The notes under the pieces are model-generated. The model saw nothing but the letters and a program-made list of their open reading frames with translations, was not told the origin of the DNA and made no database searches. Positions 61,252 to 64,000 of a stretch of DNA of 64,000 bases are shown here, piece after piece. Positions within the stretch are counted from its first letter, which is position 1. Each line of letters opens with the position of its first letter. The stretch comes from CAWAND01 sp963783335 (GTDB lineage: Bacteria; Chloroflexota; Anaerolineae; Anaerolineales; E44-bin32): assembly GCA_963783335.1 (NCBI GenBank), contig CAWAND010000010.1:1240001-1304000 (forward strand), written 5' to 3'. A program made the position numbers and the translations under genes.

Positions 61252-63345
61252 ATGATCATGAGTCAACTCGCAGGCGCTGTCGGTTGGTTCGGCCTGGCCC
61301 CTTGGGTGATCGGGTTCCCGCTGCTTGGTCTGATTGTCAATCTCCTGATCGGGAGCAAGATCCCTGAGCGTCTGGTAGGGTGGATTGCGAGTGCGGCCGT
61401 CGGGCTGGCGTTTGTTGTTGCAGTGCTTCAGTTTCTCGCCGTCCAGGCGGATCCAGCTGGTCGCGAGGTGGCGGTTGCCACATGGATTTCCGTTGGCAGC
61501 CTGAATATCCAGTGGGCGCTCAAGGTCGACAGCCTGTCTGTGATGATGATGCTGATGGTGAGCGGGGTCAGTGCGCTCATACACATCTATGCCATCGGAT
61601 ACATGCATGCTGATGTTCGCTTCAAGGGGGATCCCCACCGGTACCGCCGCTTCTTCGTCTTTTTCAACCTTTTCGTAGCCCTGATGATGGTCTTGGTCAC
61701 GGCCGACAGCTATCTGATGATGTTTGTCGGATGGGAAGGCGTCGGGCTGTGTTCCTATCTGCTCATCAGCTTCTGGTTTGAGGGTGGGCTCGAAGGTCTG
61801 GGCAATGCTATTGCTGGCAAGAAAGCGTTCGTGGTCAATCGAATTGGCGATGTCGGATTCTTGTTGGCCATGTTCGTCACGTTCTGGACGTTCGGAAGCC
61901 TGCAGTTTGATGCCGTTTTCCATCAAGCTCAATCGATGGGGGCAGCTGCTGTCGGGCCGGTGACGGTCATCACGCTGCTTCTTCTCTTGGGCGTGGCGGG
62001 CAAATCGGCCCAACTCCCGTTGTTTGTGTGGCTCCCGGACGCCATGGCTGGCCCCACGCCTGTGTCGGCGCTGATTCATGCCGCCACGATGGTGACGGCT
62101 GGCATCTATCTTGTGGCCCGAAACCATGTGTTGTTTGCGCTGGCCCCAGTGAGCGCCAACACGGCCGCCATGCTCGGGGCGCTGACAGCCCTGTTCTCGG
62201 CGACAATCGCCGTGGCGCAATTTGACATCAAGAAGGTGCTCGCCTATTCGACCATCAGCCAGCTTGGCTTCATGTTGGCTGCCGTCGGTCTGGGCGGTTA
62301 CGTCGCTGGTCTCTTCCACCTCATGACACATGCTTTCTTCAAAGCACTCCTGTTCCTTGGGGCGGGCTCGGTGATCCAAGGGGTCGAACATGCGCATGAA
62401 GCCTCGCATGGTGAGCACGCGCATGGTGAGCCATTTGACCCTCAGGACATGCGGAACATGGGCGGCCTCAGAACGCGGATGAAGACCACTTTCTGGGTCT
62501 ACTTGATCGCCGGTCTCTCTTTGGCGGGAGTGCCGCCGCTTTCGGGGTTCTTCTCAAAGGACGAGATCCTACTCGATGCGCTGCATGCAAACCCCGTTGT
62601 CTATGTGCTCTTGGCCGCGGCGGCCTTCTTGACAGCTTTCTACATCGGGCGCCAGCTGTTCATGGTCTTTGCCGGACAACCCCGGACTGAGTTTGCCAAG
62701 CAGGCCAAAGAGAATCCCCCGGTAATGACCCTTCCCTTGGTGGGTCTGGCGCTTCTGGCGGTGCTCGGCGGTGGTTTGAACTTCCCGGGGACACACGCCT
62801 TGGCCGAGTGGTTAAAGCTGACCATCTCTGAAATCGAGATCTCCGGCTTTGACTTCCAGGTTGCGGGCATTTCAACGGGCATCGCCCTGGTTGCACTCGT
62901 TCTGGCCTGGTGGATCTACGGGCGGAAACCCATGGCGGAAGGATCCCAAGATCCCCTGCGCTCCTCGCTGGGCGCCTTGTTCACCGCCCTATCCCGTAAG
63001 TGGTGGGTCGATGAGTTGTATGCGGCCACCGTGGTGCGGGGGTATGAGGGATTGGCGGCCCTGATGGTTGTCGGGGAAGACGCTCAATTTGCTGGCAACA
63101 GGTTTTGGACCAATTGGCTCGATCAAATCGGTTCGCGGAAAGGGAAACAGGCAGCCCGTGGTTTGTTGGGGATGATCGTCGATCTTTCGTTTGTGGATTC
63201 CATCATGATCACCTCCGGTGACCTTGCCAAGGGCGCCGCGCAACGCCTTTCCAGGCTGCAAACTGGCTTTATCCGCAACTACGCCCTGGCAATTCTGCTG
63301 GGTATCCTGGGTGTCCTCGTATTCATGATCTTCGGGGGAGGCTAA
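61252..63345 (+). CDS. nuoL: NADH-quinone oxidoreductase subunit L
   Basis: The largest antiporter-like proton-pumping subunit, 697 residues with about 16 helices and the long lateral amphipathic helix at the C-terminus. Key segments are FVGWEGVGLCSYLLISFWF (Glu of the proton channel), LPDAMAGPTPVSALIHAATMVTAG, and the Lys/His region of STISQLGFMLAAVG. The length is slightly above the 610-650 common value, mostly through a His-rich loop (HAHEASHGEHAHGEPFD) near residue 380 which might bind metals. Confidence 0.93.
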   Translation: MIMSQLAGAVGWFGLAPWVIGFPLLGLIVNLLIGSKIPERLVGWIASAAVGLAFVVAVLQFLAVQADPAGREVAVATWISVGSLNIQWALKVDSLSVMMMLMVSGVSALIHIYAIGYMHADVRFKGDPHRYRRFFVFFNLFVALMMVLVTADSYLMMFVGWEGVGLCSYLLISFWFEGGLEGLGNAIAGKKAFVVNRIGDVGFLLAMFVTFWTFGSLQFDAVFHQAQSMGAAAVGPVTVITLLLLLGVAGKSAQLPLFVWLPDAMAGPTPVSALIHAATMVTAGIYLVARNHVLFALAPVSANTAAMLGALTALFSATIAVAQFDIKKVLAYSTISQLGFMLAAVGLGGYVAGLFHLMTHAFFKALLFLGAGSVIQGVEHAHEASHGEHAHGEPFDPQDMRNMGGLRTRMKTTFWVYLIAGLSLAGVPPLSGFFSKDEILLDALHANPVVYVLLAAAAFLTAFYIGRQLFMVFAGQPRTEFAKQAKENPPVMTLPLVGLALLAVLGGGLNFPGTHALAEWLKLTISEIEISGFDFQVAGISTGIALVALVLAWWIYGRKPMAEGSQDPLRSSLGALFTALSRKWWVDELYAATVVRGYEGLAALMVVGEDAQFAGNRFWTNWLDQIGSRKGKQAARGLLGMIVDLSFVDSIMITSGDLAKGAAQRLSRLQTGFIRNYALAILLGILGVLVFMIFGGG

Positions 63346-63418
63346 AGCGCTCAGACGCGGGACCGGACATGAATCTGACACGACTTGACACTGCAAGGAA
63401 CTCGCGAGAGGCCCATTG

Positions 63419-64000
63419 ATGGATCTACTTTCCCTGCTCATCTTTTCCCCAGTCTTGGGGATGATCGTCCTGCTCTTTCTCAAGGCCGATCAGAAACGGG
63501 CCATTCGCTGGGTGGCGTTGATCACCAGCCTATTGACCCTGGGTCTGGCGCTGGTGGTTGTGGCGAACTTCGATCCTTCCAGACCGGACCTTCAAATGAC
63601 GGTCAGCATTCCGTGGATTGAAGTCTCGGGGCTCCCGATTGCCTACCACGTCGGTGTAGATGGCCTGAGCATTTTGCTCGTGTTGCTCACAGCCATCCTT
63701 ACACCTGTTTCCATCCTGTCTACTTGGACGGCCATTGAAGAAGACGTCAAGACCTTCATGCTCTTCTTCCTGATGCTGGAAGTCGGCGTGATGGGTGTCT
63801 TCCTTGCCTTGGACTTGTTCTTGTTCTATGTCTTCTGGGAATTCAGCTTGGTGCCGATGTACTTCTTGATCGGTGTTTGGGGAAGCGATCGCCGCATCTA
63901 CGCCGCGATCAAGTTCTTCCTATACACGATGGCCGGCTCGATTCTTATGCTGCTGGCCATCCTGTGGCTGGGTATTCAGGGTGGCACATTCTCGCTACCT
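63419..64000 (+). CDS. nuoM: NADH-quinone oxidoreductase subunit M (partial)
   Basis: The first 194 codons of the second antiporter-like subunit; the rest lies beyond the window. YHVGVDGLSILLVLLTAIL and YVFWEFSLVPMYFLIGVWG (channel Glu) are diagnostic. ATG 63419 follows GAGAGG; the gap after nuoL is 73 bases. nuoN is expected next. Confidence 0.93.
   Translation, partial: MDLLSLLIFSPVLGMIVLLFLKADQKRAIRWVALITSLLTLGLALVVVANFDPSRPDLQMTVSIPWIEVSGLPIAYHVGVDGLSILLVLLTAILTPVSILSTWTAIEEDVKTFMLFFLMLEVGVMGVFLALDLFLFYVFWEFSLVPMYFLIGVWGSDRRIYAAIKFFLYTMAGSILMLLAILWLGIQGGTFSLP

Noticed and set aside
61213..62424. 403-codon minus-strand frame opposite nuoL
   Set aside because: nuoL has full family motifs in the plus frame; the antisense frame is His/Arg/Gln-rich with no known motif.
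1..64000. CRISPR array, insertion sequence, prophage or integrase
   Set aside because: No regularly spaced repeats, transposase, integrase or phage-structural genes were seen in the window.

Overview
The window is about 60% GC, densely coded and bacterial. The gene content best fits a Chloroflexota bacterium of the Anaerolineae type: one-piece glycyl-tRNA synthetase (alpha and beta subunits fused), the order cdd-recO-glyQS-dnaG-rpoD, lipoprotein-rich secreted proteins, several ECF sigma/anti-sigma pairs and a full aerobic-type complex I operon. The phylum call is an inference from gene content; no rRNA gene is present.

Layout. Positions 1-8530 are mostly minus-strand accessory genes: the start of a MacB/FtsX-type permease, a broken methyltransferase, an isoquinoline-oxidoreductase-like molybdenum enzyme (2Fe-2S plus molybdopterin subunits, the latter frameshifted), a membrane-fused spermidine-synthase-like protein, a lipoprotein and two small membrane proteins. 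Positions 8847-15190 hold an ABC-2 exporter operon, a DHA2 drug efflux pump behind an attenuator-like leader, and a YceI lipoprotein. Positions 15348-19247 encode one 1299-residue protein joining a DppB-like permease, a DppC-like permease and an extracytoplasmic M28-peptidase-like domain whose metal ligands look lost. It is the most unusual gene here. Positions 19582-25564 carry small genes, panD, two ECF sigma/anti-sigma pairs, a two-repeat secreted lipoprotein and a Nudix hydrolase. Positions 25600-31635 hold a GAF-GGDEF regulator, trmD, a peptide-binding lipoprotein and a third ECF sigma factor. Positions 31692-38227 are an oligopeptide ABC transporter locus (oppDFABC) behind a structured leader. 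Positions 38322-40711 hold two diheme cytochrome c genes and a response regulator. Positions 40851-51662 are housekeeping genes: tRNA-Gln, glmU, a CorC/HlyC protein, cdd, recO, glyQS, dnaG and rpoD. From 51753 to the end runs the complex I operon nuoABCDEFGHIJKLM, cut in nuoM.

Genes acting together. oppDF could energise both oppBC and the permease-permease-pseudopeptidase fusion, which has no ATPase of its own; two peptide-binding lipoproteins (28754 and 34109) complete a peptide-uptake theme. The ECF/anti-sigma pairs adjoin secreted and redox-related lipoproteins. Complex I feeds a respiratory chain to which the small cytochromes may contribute.

Two window-wide signals. First, a near-perfect CRP/FNR-type palindrome, TTGTGA-N6-TCACAA, occurs five times between 455 and 22631. 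Second, at least nine single-base frameshifts are visible, including in the essential genes glyQS, dnaG and nuoF. Indel errors in the assembly are therefore the likeliest cause, and the broken non-essential genes should not be called pseudogenes without checking the reads.
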